DNA from: Nageia nagi
Taxonomy: Eukaryota > Pinophyta
DNA: 64,000 bases
Reading direction: 5' to 3'
Assembly: GCA_050084985.1 (NCBI GenBank)
Contig: JBITNC010000002.1
Span: 11,284,001 to 11,348,000 of the forward strand
Below the pieces are notes generated by a model, which ran no database searches, was not told where the DNA came from, and was given only the letters and a program-made list of their open reading frames with translations. Within the stretch, counting starts at the first letter, position 1. Every line of letters starts with the position of its first letter. This document shows, one piece after another, positions 45,471-57,431 of the stretch. The translations under genes were made by a program, and so were the position numbers.

Positions 45471-46628
45471 TAGCTTAATTACATGGACCTATTTTTTTGC
45501 CATGCACATAATATTTAAATTATTCAAAAAAATATTTTAAGAATTTAAATGAAAGTAATTTAATTTATTCAATTTCAAGAAGTATCCTTAATTTACAAAA
45601 CTTTAAACAATTTTCATCATAGATCTTTGAATTTGGATTACTCCTTAATATTGTATTTATACTAATCCATAAATTCTTTGATAAGATATTTGAAAGAATC
45701 TATGGATTTGAGAGACAAATTGTAGAACCATTAGTTGGCAAATCCCTTAAGACTCCTTGAAAATATAACTTGGCCATAAGTTTCTCTTTAAATTCCAATT
45801 TTAAAAAGCACTCATCATGAAATCAGATGAGATATTATTTTGGGTCTTTATTGCTTCTAAACATCTGAAACTTTAGGATCTTAAGATTAAGTACCAAGTG
45901 GTAGGAAAAAGTTTTAAGGATTTTTTGTGATAAGGGGAATGTGAAGACACCATCATGGTCTTCTTATTTTTATTATCATCTTTGTTGAGATTTAATATTG
46001 GATACTCCTTTGGATAAGCCATGCTGATATGGAGCTTAGTTTGCACTTGTGGATATTTGTTGTACATTATTTAGGGATGGAAATTCAACTCTAAATAATT
46101 TTTTCGATTCCTAAAAGATGATCTTAATGAAAGTAACATGATCTAATTAAGTGATTATAATGACATTGATATTGTGTCACCAAATAATAAACACCATCAA
46201 CACCATAGAATTTATCACAAATGTATGTAAAATTTTACCTATAAAGATAAAATCCCTCAATCAGTCGAGTTCATCAAAATGCAATTGTTAAATAATAGAT
46301 TGTGATTAAATAAATTACTATTTATGCTATAGAATATCACTTCATATATTCAAAGATATTTGTAAGAATATTGGTAATCATTAGTATTGAATCGGACATC
46401 TTCTTTGCTATACCTAATGTATCTTGCTTATGGTATAGTTATCTTTCAAATCTTCAGCTTCACAAATGTAGGAACTACAAAATACATGACTTGGATGCAA
46501 TGCTCACACATCATCAACATCATTATATATGATATAAATAAAGATAAAATTAGATGTATGATGTTAGGATAAAGAATAGATAACAGATCCTCTGATAAGT
46601 GATGTCAAAAGACATTTTTCATACTTAG
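45471..46628. other. AT-rich spacer, no gene seen
   Basis: Short frames such as 45873-46067 and 46387-46572 have no support. Confidence 0.45.
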
Positions 46629-47268
46629 TGTAGATGCCTCAAAATGAACCTTTATGTATTTAATAAATCATTTTAATCCCTTAACAATGTATCATTTAAA
46701 AAAGGATTAAAAATATATAAGAAAGGTGTATGCCATGTATTTGACCCTTGTGGAATATACTAGGGGTCAAAATATCAAAGTCATGTAAACTTGTATCAAA
46801 TAAAGGTATTATTTGATGACCTATAGATCTTGAGCGAATCATGGGCTAATAATCATTTCAAGCTAATACAAGGATTATCAATTGAAGATCATTTGAAGGA
46901 TTGAAACTTGCTTTGTCTAACTATATTGTGCATCTATTATTCTATAAGTTTGCATGTATGTTAATCATTTGATTATTCGCTAATTCACTCATCACTACAT
47001 TCTTGTTCGCATTTGTAATTTCACTCATCCTACGACGTCAATGGCATGTTAATTATAGGACATCGACAGCATACTTGTTCATGAATGTATGCCCTATCCT
47101 TTGTACATTTTTTTATTAATAAAATGAATATAGAATCTAAGTAAAGACTATTGTATTCTTGTTACATGTTATTGTCGTATTTCTTATATATGCATAAATA
47201 TATGTGAAGTAGGACGATAATGCATTAATCAACCCCATTTGCATTAATCACATTATTTACCATCTACA
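46629..47268 (+). repeat. Probable 5' LTR of the nested gypsy element
   Basis: TGTAGATGCCTC at 46629 to ...CTACA at 47268. An AATAAA lies near 47115, and a primer-site-like TTAGTGAACCCGAC follows two bases later. The boundaries rest on TG..CA and position just before gag, since the other LTR is outside the window. Confidence 0.45.
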
Positions 47269-50159
47269 TTTTAGTGAACCCGACTGTTCAATTTACCTTT
47301 CCCTAGAGGTAAGATCATGCTAACCCTTCTTATCAAGATTAGGCCACCAACATTGTATATCTCTGTATTTAGGATGCCAACATCGTTAATATGGATCAAT
47401 TAACAACCATGCTTCAGGATTTGAACATGAATATTCTAGATTTATGAAGGGAGATTGTTGTGAACAACAATCCAAGTTCTAACTCAACTAAGCTAGGAGT
47501 TTCATCTAATACCTCCCCACCATCTTATTCCAATGACTATGATGGCATTTTTGTTTCACCCTTGATTGATGACATTTGTAATTTCCCCCTACCACCCGAT
47601 CATAAGACCCCCAAGTTTGAGATGTTCAATGGAAAATAAGATCCCAAGAAACATCTCATTAGCTTTTAGGAGGAGTGATTATTGAAATTGGGTTCGGATG
47701 AGAGGTTAATGGCTAAATTCTTCCCAAGGAGTTTGAAAGGTGATGCTACTCAGTGGTTTTACTCTCTTTTCGGTAAGTCTATTCATTCCTTTAAAAATTT
47801 AGTTCAAATATTTATGGGCTAATACAAGCATAATATTAAATAACAAGGCAATATATTAGAATTATGTGCACTTCATCAAGGAAGCAATGAAACCATAGAG
47901 AAGTATGTATTATGCTTCAAAAAGGTATGACAAACTACTTGAGCTAAACTAGATGAATCTAAGATTTGTGGCATATTTCGTGAATCTATTATTTTTATAC
48001 TTCAATTGCATGCTCCTAATGCTAAGGATATTGGTTCTAGTACTTTAGTTCAAGAATTGGTGCAAAAAGAAAAAAGTTTTATTATCTATATGAGAGCTTA
48101 AATATACATCTACCACTTTTTTCAAAGATAATAGGAAACCATATGCCAAGAAAGAGGAGAAACCAGTTAATATGGCGGATAGATCCAAGACTCCTCTAAA
48201 GGCACAAAGTTCTACTGCCTCAAAGGATATCAACTACACATTTCCAATTCAACCAAGAATTCTTTTGAGGGACTTAATGTAAAAAGGCTTCCTACAACCA
48301 CTTGAAAAAGTTGATGATGATACCCCTTTAGGAGACTTTGAGGTATATTATGCTTATCATCAATAAAAAGGGTATACTACAAACTTTTGCAAAACATTGG
48401 AAGAAACTATCAAAGCCCTTATAGGATAAGGAAGGTACATGATTGATGAATGCCTTGCTAAATAAGGAGATGTCATCAATGTGGTCACAATAGTCAAAGA
48501 GGTGTGTGGTAACTTGAAAAGAGGAATCCTTGCAATGTTCCAAATTCTGTCACCATTGAACAAGTAAGTATCCCACCTTATTCTAAAATTTATAGTATGA
48601 TTGATCAATTAAAAATGCACCAACCAAGATTAGCTTATATGATCTCATTTCTACTTCTAAGGCTCATAAAGATGTTTTATATGCTTTATTCAAGAATGAA
48701 ATTGTTCTTAATAACATTTCAGTGGCTACATTTTTTGAGAAGCTCTAAACCATTAGGGAAAGTGACACTCTATCCTTTTACAAATTTGAAATACTCAACC
48801 AAGAACTACTAGATGAGTGTTCAGCCTTATATATCACCCATTTGGTAGATGATTGGGAAGTCAAAAGGACCATGGTAGATAATGGTTCAGTTGTGAATGT
48901 ATGTTCTAACCACTTTTTGATTCAATTACACGAAAAAGGTGTAACCATCCCCCATTAGAAGAAGCTACTTTCAAAATTAGAGCCTATGATAGTTCTTCTA
49001 AGAAACCACTAGGCATAGCTACCATCATGATTACCACAAGAGTTAAAATTATTCCAGCCAAGTTTTAAGTTATTGATTCCAAGTTATCTTATAACATGCT
49101 TTAAGGAAGACCTTAGATCCATGATATGGAAGTTGTTCCTTCTACACTACATGGTAGACTAAAATTTGAATTCCAAGGAGAAGTACACATAATTTTAGTT
49201 GATCCTGAGCCCTATGCACTATGCAATGTTGCTAACTTTGAGGAGATGGCCTTGGTTCCACCACTTTTTTAAATAGAACCTTTGGATGATCCCACACTAG
49301 GGGAAATATAGATAAATAGGTGCAAATCATAGAAATAGGTATGGGAACTTACAAAATAGATAATATAGACTTATTTGCATTCGTTAAAGACTTGGGGTGG
49401 CCTTGAATATTGGTTGTTTCAAGCCACCAATGGTGTGTTATTCTTTATATAGGGTGTCAACATTATATGTATAGTGACTTCAATGGCCCTTATAGCTCTG
49501 TTTAGTCTAACATAAGGAACCAATCTTCTGCATATGATGTCCCTACATCTTTCGAATTAGGTAACATCTTTCCTTCTACTTTTGTTCAAAAGTATATGGT
49601 TAACAATTGCAAGTATAAAGAAGGGGGTTTAGGCAAAATTGAGCAAGGGATATCTGATTTTTCTTTTTATCCTAAAACACAGCTTACTAAAACATGTTTA
49701 GGTAGTGATGGACAATTCGAAAAAAATGGGCTCCCATACAATCTGTTAAAACATCTAATATGATAGAATTATCTGATGAAATTGATGAAGATATGTGGAT
49801 TGATCATAGCTTACCTCTTGCCTTTGATTGTTTTAGTACTAATGATGATTTACTTGAATACTTGGGGGCACATTCAAAATTGCCCAAGTCTAACAAAAAA
49901 ATGTCATGCCTCTTATATGCTTCATGAGTATGCTTACTTTGGCCAAGAGGTCAATTTTCATGATGTTTTATAGGTTCAATCCTTAAAAGAAGATGAGATT
50001 ATTGATCCTACTGTGAAGGATTTACCATCATTATTACAATAAAATAAGGATCTCACCTTTCCATAAGAACAGTTGCCAAACATTAACATTGGCATTATAG
50101 ATAAAGAAAGATTGCTTCAAATTGGAGCAACCCTATCCTCTTTTAAGCAAGAAAGGTTT

Positions 50160-50865
50160 GCAAAGTGGCTAATGTTATTGCAGGAATTTGATATTAATGT
50201 GATGAAGTAAAAATCCATTAAAAGATAGGCAATTGTAGATTTGATAGCATATTTCCCTTATGAAGGCAAGGAGGTGGTCCACAAAGAATTTCTTGACATT
50301 TTTAGGAGGATCCATGATGATAGCAACCTGATTACCTATTAATAGTGTGCCAGCAATGTGACTTTGAGGAGATATTAGTCATTGATGATTATATTTATCT
50401 TTTTAAGGATGAGCCTGTAGTCTAGACCTTGTATTTTGATGGTTCTAAATGCATTCACAAAGCAAGGGCAAGTATTATTTTGGTCTCTCCTACTAATTAA
50501 GTAATCCCTATTGCATACAAATTGGATTTCAATTGCACTAATAATATGGTTAAGTATGAAGCTCTAATATTGGGATTGAAGGTAGCTTTAGAACTAAAAA
50601 TCATAAACATAGAAATTTATGGGGATTCACATCTTATGGTCAACCAAGTCAAGGGTAGTTATCATACCAAAGATGAGAAACTAAAGCCTTATAGGGTGGT
50701 TGTGATTGAATTGTTAGATAGCCTGGATAGATATAATATTGATACCATTCTTAGGACTAATAACAGATATGCAAATAGTATGGCAAGTGCAGCCTCTTTG
50801 GTACCAATTGAAGTTGAAGATAAATATACCATTCTTACTATCTATAAGTTAAGTTCTCCATCTTA
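50160..50865 (+). pseudogene. Gypsy RNase H domain
   Basis: KWLMLLQEFDINVMK, then (after two stops) an open frame at 50522-50865 with NNMVKYEALILGLKVALEL and YGDSHLMVNQVKG. These match the RNase H domain of plant gypsy polyproteins (AEYEALI.GL..A, GDS.L...Q). It is interrupted by copia 1 at 50866. Confidence 0.8.
50861..50865. repeat. Target site duplication TCTTA, left
   Basis: TCTTA here and at 55843-55847 flank the copia 1 element exactly. Confidence 0.93.
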
Positions 50866-51411
50866 TGTTAGGATTTAATAAGTTTATATAAGCAAGAGCA
50901 TCAGTAATTATCTTACTCCTTAGCAAAAGAAACAACATTCAAAGCATACTACTGAAATCAAATAACCATGAACATCAATCACACAAAGAGAGACACAAGA
51001 GATAATGTGGTTCACCCAATGTAGGCTACATCCACGGAGAAGCTTTCAACCCTTTTGCATATCATTCTTCAAAGTCCTCCAAGCAAGAAACCAGCAGCAT
51101 AACCTTGCTACAATCTTCACTTTGGAGTTACAACAAAACCTCACTACAATCTCTCTCTCTCAACAATCACAATCTACTTCACAATTGCTGTCAAAACTAC
51201 AATAATACATGCCTCAACTCAAGCCTCTTATTTATAGGTACAAACTAACCCAACTTAAACCCAAGTTGGATCAGGAAGGTTGTTAGGTAACCCCCAACCC
51301 TTCTATAACTGATAACCAGGTGTCATGGCTTCTTGGCAACTGAAATTTGGTGTTAAACATAAAGAAACTGCTCTCTATTTTCTAACCGGTTGTAGTCTCC
51401 ATTTTCTAACA
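50866..51411 (-). repeat. 3' LTR of copia 1, 546 bases
   Basis: Full-length copy. It contains a 144-base segment (51136-51279) absent from the 5' LTR. Confidence 0.96.
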
Positions 51412-51422
51412 ATCTCCCACTT
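51412..51422 (-). promoter_or_regulatory. Polypurine tract of copia 1
   Basis: Complement reads AAGTGGGAGAT, directly beside the 3' LTR. Confidence 0.85.
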
Positions 51423-51471
51423 GGAGACTTCTTCCTCTGCAACAAGGGTAAAAAGCTTCTCATCTTGGCCT

Positions 51472-54400
51472 TTACTCCTTAAGACCAATCCAAGTTGAGC
51501 AAGAGCCCAACTTTTCCTTTATAACAACTTTAGTGAACATGTCCGCAGGATTTTGAGACGTGTGAATCTTCCCCAAACTGACTGAACCATCCTCCAACGT
51601 TGTCCTGATGAAGTGGTATCTCAATTTGATATGCTTGGTTCTCGAATGGTAGGCTGAGTTCTTTGCAAGATGAATAGCACTCTGGTTATCGCTCCATAGC
51701 TTTGCATCCTCCTGCACCTTTCCCAGTTCCTCCATCAATCTCTTCAACCAAATCAATTCTTTACTTGCCTCTGTGATTGCAACATACTCTGCCTCAGTAG
51801 TGGAGAGAGCCACAACCTATTGGAGCTTTGAAATCCAACTCACCGCTGTACCTCCAATGGTAAACACATATCCTGTAGTGCTTCTCCCACCATCTATATC
51901 ACCTGCCATGTCAGAATCAACATAACCTTGCAAATAAGAGTTAGATCCACCAAAACATAAAGAGTAATGAGAAGTACTCCTTAAATACCTAAGGATCCAT
52001 TTAACTGCTTCCCAATGCCCTTTTCCTGGATTATTCATGAATCTACTAACCACTCCCACTGCTTGTGCTATATCTGGTCTAGTGCACACCATTGCATACA
52101 TTAAACTCCCAACCGCCGAAGCATAGGGAACTTTAGTCATGTACTCCTTTTCCTTATCTGTCTTAGGACTTAAATGTTTGGTGAGTTTAAAATGCTTTGC
52201 CAATGGTGTAGTTACAGATTTTGCATTATTCATATTGAACCTTTTAAGAACCTTATCAATATAATCTTCTTGACTTAGTCTAAGCAAGTGGTTTTGTTTA
52301 TCTCTTGTTATTTTCATTCCAAGTATTTGTTTAGCTTCACCCAAATCCCTCATTTCAAAAGTATTAGCCAACTTTTCCTTAAGATCAACAATATCTTGCA
52401 TACTAGATCCTGCTACCAACATATCATCCACATATAAAAGCAAGATTACATAGTTGCCATTTGTTGTCTTCTTTACATACACACAATGATCAGATTGACA
52501 TCTTACAAATTTATTTATTATCATGAAAGTGTCAAACTTATGATACCATTGCCTAGGTGCTTGCTTCAAACCGTACAAGCTCTTTTCCAATTTACATACA
52601 TACCCTTCTTTACCTTTGACCTCAAAACCTTCGAGTTGATGCATATAAATATCCTCCTCCAAATCCCATGAAGGAAAGCTGTCTTTACATCCAATTGTTC
52701 AAGAAACAAGTTTTCAGTAGCAACAAGACTCAATATTGCTCTAATCGAGGTCATTTTAACAACTGGAGAAAAGATCTCATTATAATCTATACCTTTTTTC
52801 TGTTCAAAACCTTTTACCACAAGTCTTGCCTTGTACCTTTGTCGCCCATCTACCTCTTCCTTTATCCTGTACACCCATTTGTTAGTAAGTGCCTTCTTAC
52901 CCTCTGGAAGCTCAACCAAACTCCAAGTTTGATTCTTAAGTAAGGAGTCCATCTCCTCCTTCATAGCATGCTCCCACTTAATCTGTGTATCACCCTGCAT
53001 TGCTTCATCAAAACATTCAGGTTCACCACCATCAGTATAAAGAATATGATAAAGAGCAGGAGAGTATCGTTCAGGAGGATTTCTAGTCCTTGAGGACCTT
53101 CTAAGTGACAAAGTTTGAGGTGTTTGTGGTGGAGGTGCTTGATCATTATTATTAACAGGATCCTTATATTGATCAACATCTTCTAGAGATACAAACTTAG
53201 GTTCCTCAACCTTTTGCAATCTATCTTTATACATGCTTTTCTCATTGAATACAACATCTCTACTTCTAATGATTTTATGGTTATCAACATCCCATAACCT
53301 ATATCCCAAATAATTAACACCATATCCAACAAGATAGCATTTTTGTGATTTTGCATCAAGTTTCTTTCTATCCTCTTTATCAACATGTGCAAAAGCCTCA
53401 CAACCAAAGACTCTCAAGAATGAGTAATTCACCTTTTTACCTGTCCACATCTCCTCTGGAATGCCTCCATCTAAAGCCATAGATGGACCCCTGTTAATCA
53501 AGTAAACAGCAGTGTCAATAGCATCATCCGAAAGATTCAAAGGAAACCCAGCATGTATCCTCATACTTCTAGCCCTTTCTAAGATAGTCCTATTCATTCT
53601 TTCTGCAACCCCATTTTCCTGTGGAGTTCTAGGGACCACCCTAATCCTTCTAATGCCATTGTGTGAACAAAATGAATCAAACTCATTATTGCAAAATTCC
53701 CCACCTTTATCAGACTTAAGACATTTCAACTTAGAATTAGTTTCATTCTCAACCAATGCCTTCCACCTCTTAAATGTTTCAAACACATCAGATTTCTTTT
53801 TAATACAGTATACCCATGTCTTTCTAGTACAATCATCAATAAAAGTGACAAAATAAGATGAGCCTCCAAGTGAGCAAACCTGTGCAGGACCCCACACATC
53901 TGTATGAACAAGCTCTAATTTATGACTCTTCTTTTCTTTGCCAACTTTAAGAAAATTAACCCTTTTTTGTTTTCCATACACACAATCTTCACAAAATCCT
54001 AAATCAACTTCTTTAAGATTAGGGAGTGAACCATTAGAGTGTAACATTTTCATACCTTTCTCACTCATATGTCCAAGTCTATTATGCCATAGTGATGTAT
54101 CATTGCCTATTGAAACAAGATTCAATGAATAATCAAAGACATTTGTGAGCAAATAAAGAGACCCCACCAAATTTCCCTTTGCAAATACCATTGAACCTTT
54201 AGTTACTTTCTAACTAGCATCCCCGAATGTCATCACATAGCCCTCCTTATCCAATTTACTTGTTGATATAAGATTTCTTTTAAGATCCGGAATGTGTCTA
54301 GCTTCATTAAGAGTCCATTGTGTTCCATTAGGTAATTTCATTGTTATATTGCCAATACCAACAATCTTGCATGGGTGTTCATTACCTAATAATACTTGAC

Positions 54401-55349
54401 CAAAGTCACCATGTGTGTAATTTGAAAAATAGTTCTTATGTGGAGTAGCATGATATGAAGCACCCGAATCAAGAACCCAATAATCATCATTCTTTTCATT
54501 AGACATGATTAAAGCATCTTGAATTAATTCACCAATAATATTTGCCTCTTGGTTACTTGTGCTTTCATTATTATAATTACTACTTTCACTTTCTTTTCCT
54601 TTTCTATTCCAACAATCCCTTTTAATGTGACCCTTTTTACCACAATGCCAACATTCCAATTTAGTTTTACCTTTTGATTTTAACCTTCCTTGCGATTTGC
54701 TTCTTGACTTGCTTCTCCTTCTTTCCTTTGATCTTCCTCTTGCCTCTACTGTGAGAGCAGCATTGGAGCATTCTCCCGTGGACTTTCTCCTCATGTCCTC
54801 ACTAAGAATTGTTCCAACAACTTCATCAAAGACCAATTTTGCATTAGAAGAAGAATTACTAACAGCCATAAAAAAGCTATTCCAACTATTTGGAAGTGAA
54901 CATAGAATTAACAAAGCTCTTACTTCATCTTCAAATTCTATTTTTACTGAAGTTAATTGATTTGTGACTGTGTTAAATTCATTAACATGGTCTTGAACTG
55001 AACTACCTTCATTCATCTTCATGTTAAACAATTTCTTCATTAAGTATACTTTGTTTGAGGCAGATGGTTTTTCATACATTTTAGCAAGCTTATCCATTAC
55101 ACCTTTAGTAGTTTTTTCATTGGAAATATTGAAAGCTACACTAGAACTTAAACAAAGTCTTACAGCTCCCAAAGCCTTTCTATCCAACAAGTTCCATTCT
55201 TCATCACTCATAGAAGTGGGTTTCTTACTCTTATCTTCTAGAGGTTGATAGAGATCCTTTTGGTAGAGGTAGTCTTCCATTTGCATTTTCCAAAACTGAA
55301 AACCTTGCCCATTAAATCTTTCCACCTTCAGCCTCCCTTCTTCTGCCAT
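51472..55349 (-). pseudogene. Copia 1 gag-pol polyprotein, three lesions
   Basis: Gag starts at Met 55349 (MAEEGRLKVERFNGQGF). A CCHC knuckle CWHCGKKGHIKRDC lies at 54609-54652 and the protease motif LDSGASYH near 54450. GAG-pre-integrase HNRLGHMSEKG follows, then integrase with HTDVWGP, SDKGGEF and GVAERMNRTI, giving all three acidic residues. RT has YVDDM near 52420, and RNase H has DSDMAGD and ALSTTEAEYVA. Lesions are an in-frame TAG at 54210-54212 where relatives usually have tryptophan, a one-base frameshift near 52660-52675 in RT just after TAFLHG, and an in-frame TAG at 51817-51819 in RNase H. Otherwise the frame is continuous. Confidence 0.95.
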
Positions 55350-55413
55350 AGTGCTCTTCCTGGTTTCTAATCTACACACAAGATTCACCAACAAAATCCC
55401 AACACAACAACAA

Positions 55414-55425
55414 GCTCTGATACCA
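55414..55425 (-). promoter_or_regulatory. Primer binding site of copia 1
   Basis: Complement reads TGGTATCAGAGC, two bases from the 5' LTR; initiator tRNA-Met type. Confidence 0.93.
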
Positions 55426-55427
55426 CT

Positions 55428-55842
55428 TGTTAGGATTTAATAAGTTTATATAAGCAAGAGCATCAGTAATTCTCTTACTCCTTAGCAAAAGAAACAACAC
55501 TCAAAGCATACTACTGAAATCAAATAACCATGAACATCAATCACACAAGAGAGACACAAGAGATAACATGGTTCACCCAATGTAGGCTACATCCACGGAG
55601 AAGCTTTCAACCCTTTTGCATATCATTCTTCAAAGTCCTCCAAGCAACAAACCAGAAGCATAACCTTGCTACAATCTTCACTTTGGAGTTACAACAGGAA
55701 AATGTATCTGTTGTTAGGTAACCCCCAACCCTTCTATAACTGATAACCAGGTGTCATGGCTTCTTGGCAACTGAAATTTGGTGTTAAACAGAAAGAAACT
55801 GCTCTCTGTTTTCTAACCGGTTGTAGTCTCCATTTTCTAACA
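55428..55842 (-). repeat. 5' LTR of copia 1, 415 bases, internally deleted
   Basis: Compared with the 3' LTR, 144 bases are replaced by 14 bases of unrelated filler (55697-55710) between ACAACA and TTGTTAGG. The rest matches closely. Confidence 0.95.
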
Positions 55843-55847
55843 TCTTA

Positions 55848-56216
55848 CACAACTCATATGCATTCTATTTTATTTTATCTTATTGCCAATGATGATGCTT
55901 TTCAAGATTGGTATTTTGATATTTATCCCTACTTAAAAGACCAAAGCATTCCTCCTAAATATACTAAGAATGATAAATTAAGATTGAGAAGGACTACTAT
56001 GAAATATGTTATTATAAGTGATGTTTTATATAGAAGATCCTTTAATAGTGCCTTGTTGATATGTTTAACATAGGATGAGATAGTTACTAATTTAGAGCAA
56101 GCTCATGATGGATTATGTGGTGGTCATTTCCATATCAAAGCTTTTTATAAAAAGATCTTGAGAATAGGGTACTATTGGCCCACTATGGAAGAATATTGTC
56201 AAACTCAAGTGAAAGT
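55848..56216 (+). pseudogene. Gypsy integrase zinc-binding region
   Basis: HDGLCGGHFHIKAFYKKILR then YYWPTMEEYC matches the HHCC region before the gypsy integrase core. One in-frame stop lies at about 56071. The final CxxC is altered or lost at the point where copia 2 inserted. Confidence 0.8.
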
Positions 56217-56716
56217 TGAGAGAATTGAACTATAACATGAACAAGTCTAAGCTCCCAAGATCATATGAAAGCTCATGCTAACATCAAGATAATTCAAGAA
56301 GATAATCTCACAAAATGACACAAGATGTAAGTGGTTCCTCCAACTAGGAGTACATCCACTAACTAGATCTTTACTTCAATCACAAATACAACTCTCTTAC
56401 AATTCTCCTAATTTCAACTCCTATACTTTTATCCTATAGCATAAATTTACTCTACAATTGATGTGTGATCACAAAGAGGGAGCCTTCTATTTATAAGCCA
56501 AAATCCCTCTTTGGATCACCCTTTTATCTAAGTACAAAAGCATGACATGCACATCCTTTTACCTAAGGGGCATGCTCATGACATGGAGTGTAAGATAAGT
56601 TACATTATCATATTCACTTAAATACTTAAGATAACAAATGATACTCTTAAGTATTAGTGAACTTACATGGAATATTATTATAAAACCTTTACAATAATGC
56701 ATTATACATTCTAACA
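56217..56716 (-). repeat. 3' LTR of copia 2, 500 bases
   Basis: TGAGAG...TTCTAACA on the plus strand, next to the polypurine tract at 56717-56725. Confidence 0.92.
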
Positions 56717-56725
56717 CTCCCCCTT

Positions 56726-57431
56726 AACGCAATATTAGGATAGAACGAAAAAAAAGAGAAGGAAGAGAGAAAGTAAGAGAGTTCTCCTCCAAATAGATAC
56801 AATGAAGATGAGAACTTTTTACATATTTGAGATGTAAGAAAGATCTAGTTTGAGATTCACTACTTTGCCAAATACAATTATTAATCGTAATCGATTTCAA
56901 TGTACATGAAGTAGTCATCCAACTAGAAGTCATGAAGAGTCTCCAAGAGCCTGCATACCTGAAGTAAGTAACTTGCAATCTTAAAGAAACCTGCAATTCA
57001 TAAGCAAATCAAATAATAAGATTAATTAGATGCAACATATTCATATCAACTAGGATAGATAAATCACACAAATGCCATCATGAACTGATCAATGGTGCAC
57101 TATAAGTTATCACAAAGATGCCAAGCTAAAACTCATAGTCACTTAATGTATATAAAATATGTGTTGATTATCATTACAAAATAGAGCATGCACATACCAG
57201 TTCCTCACATATGGATAACTAAATAGTGCCAAAAGACACATAAAAGTTCCTCACACATAGATAACTGAACAATGTTAAATTGGTCAGTCTATTTGTTTTA
57301 AAAATTTATACAATAAGTTCATCACGTAGAGTGAACTTACCAAAAATTTATATAATAAAATCAACATTATATAGTTTAAAATCCTCCTAGGGGTGAAGTT
57401 ATCATCACAAATATGAATTCAACATAAGAAT
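56726..57431 (-). other. Copia 2 3' untranslated region
   Basis: Noncoding sequence between the end of RNase H and the 3' LTR. No further gene seen. Confidence 0.6.

Larger units (their letters stand above)
50866..55842 (-). mobile_element. Complete Ty1/copia retrotransposon (copia 1)
   Basis: LTRs are at 50866-51411 and 55428-55842, both TGTTAGGATT...TTTCTAACA on the plus strand. The TSD is TCTTA. The primer site TGGTATCAGAGC is at 55414-55425 in complement and the polypurine tract AAGTGGGAGAT at 51412-51422 in complement. One long coding region reads gag, protease, integrase, RT and RNase H, the Ty1/copia order. Only three disabling lesions are seen. Aligned LTR parts differ at about eight of some 395 positions by hand count, so insertion is recent relative to the other elements here. 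It sits inside the gypsy RNase H/integrase region. Confidence 0.97.
46629..56216 (+). mobile_element. Ty3/gypsy (Tat-like) element, decayed and interrupted
   Basis: Order on the plus strand is gag, protease, remnant before RT, RNase H, then the integrase zinc-binding region after the copia insertion. Gag spans about 47395-47950 (LMAKFFPRSLKGDATQWFYS). Protease is near 48830-49260 (RTMVDNGSVVNV, catalytic D kept). IGATLSSFKQERF runs to about 50155, RNase H is 50160-50865, and the integrase zinc part is 55848-56216 (AHDGLCGGHFHIKAFYKKIL). Most of RT is missing at the joint near 50155-50165. Stops are frequent. The element is cut by copia 1 at 50865/55843 and by copia 2 at 56216; its right end is out of view. 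Confidence 0.8.

Noticed and set aside
52668-52943. Plus-strand frames across copia 1 such as 52668-52943 and 53512-53856
   Set aside because: They are antisense shadows of the gag-pol region.
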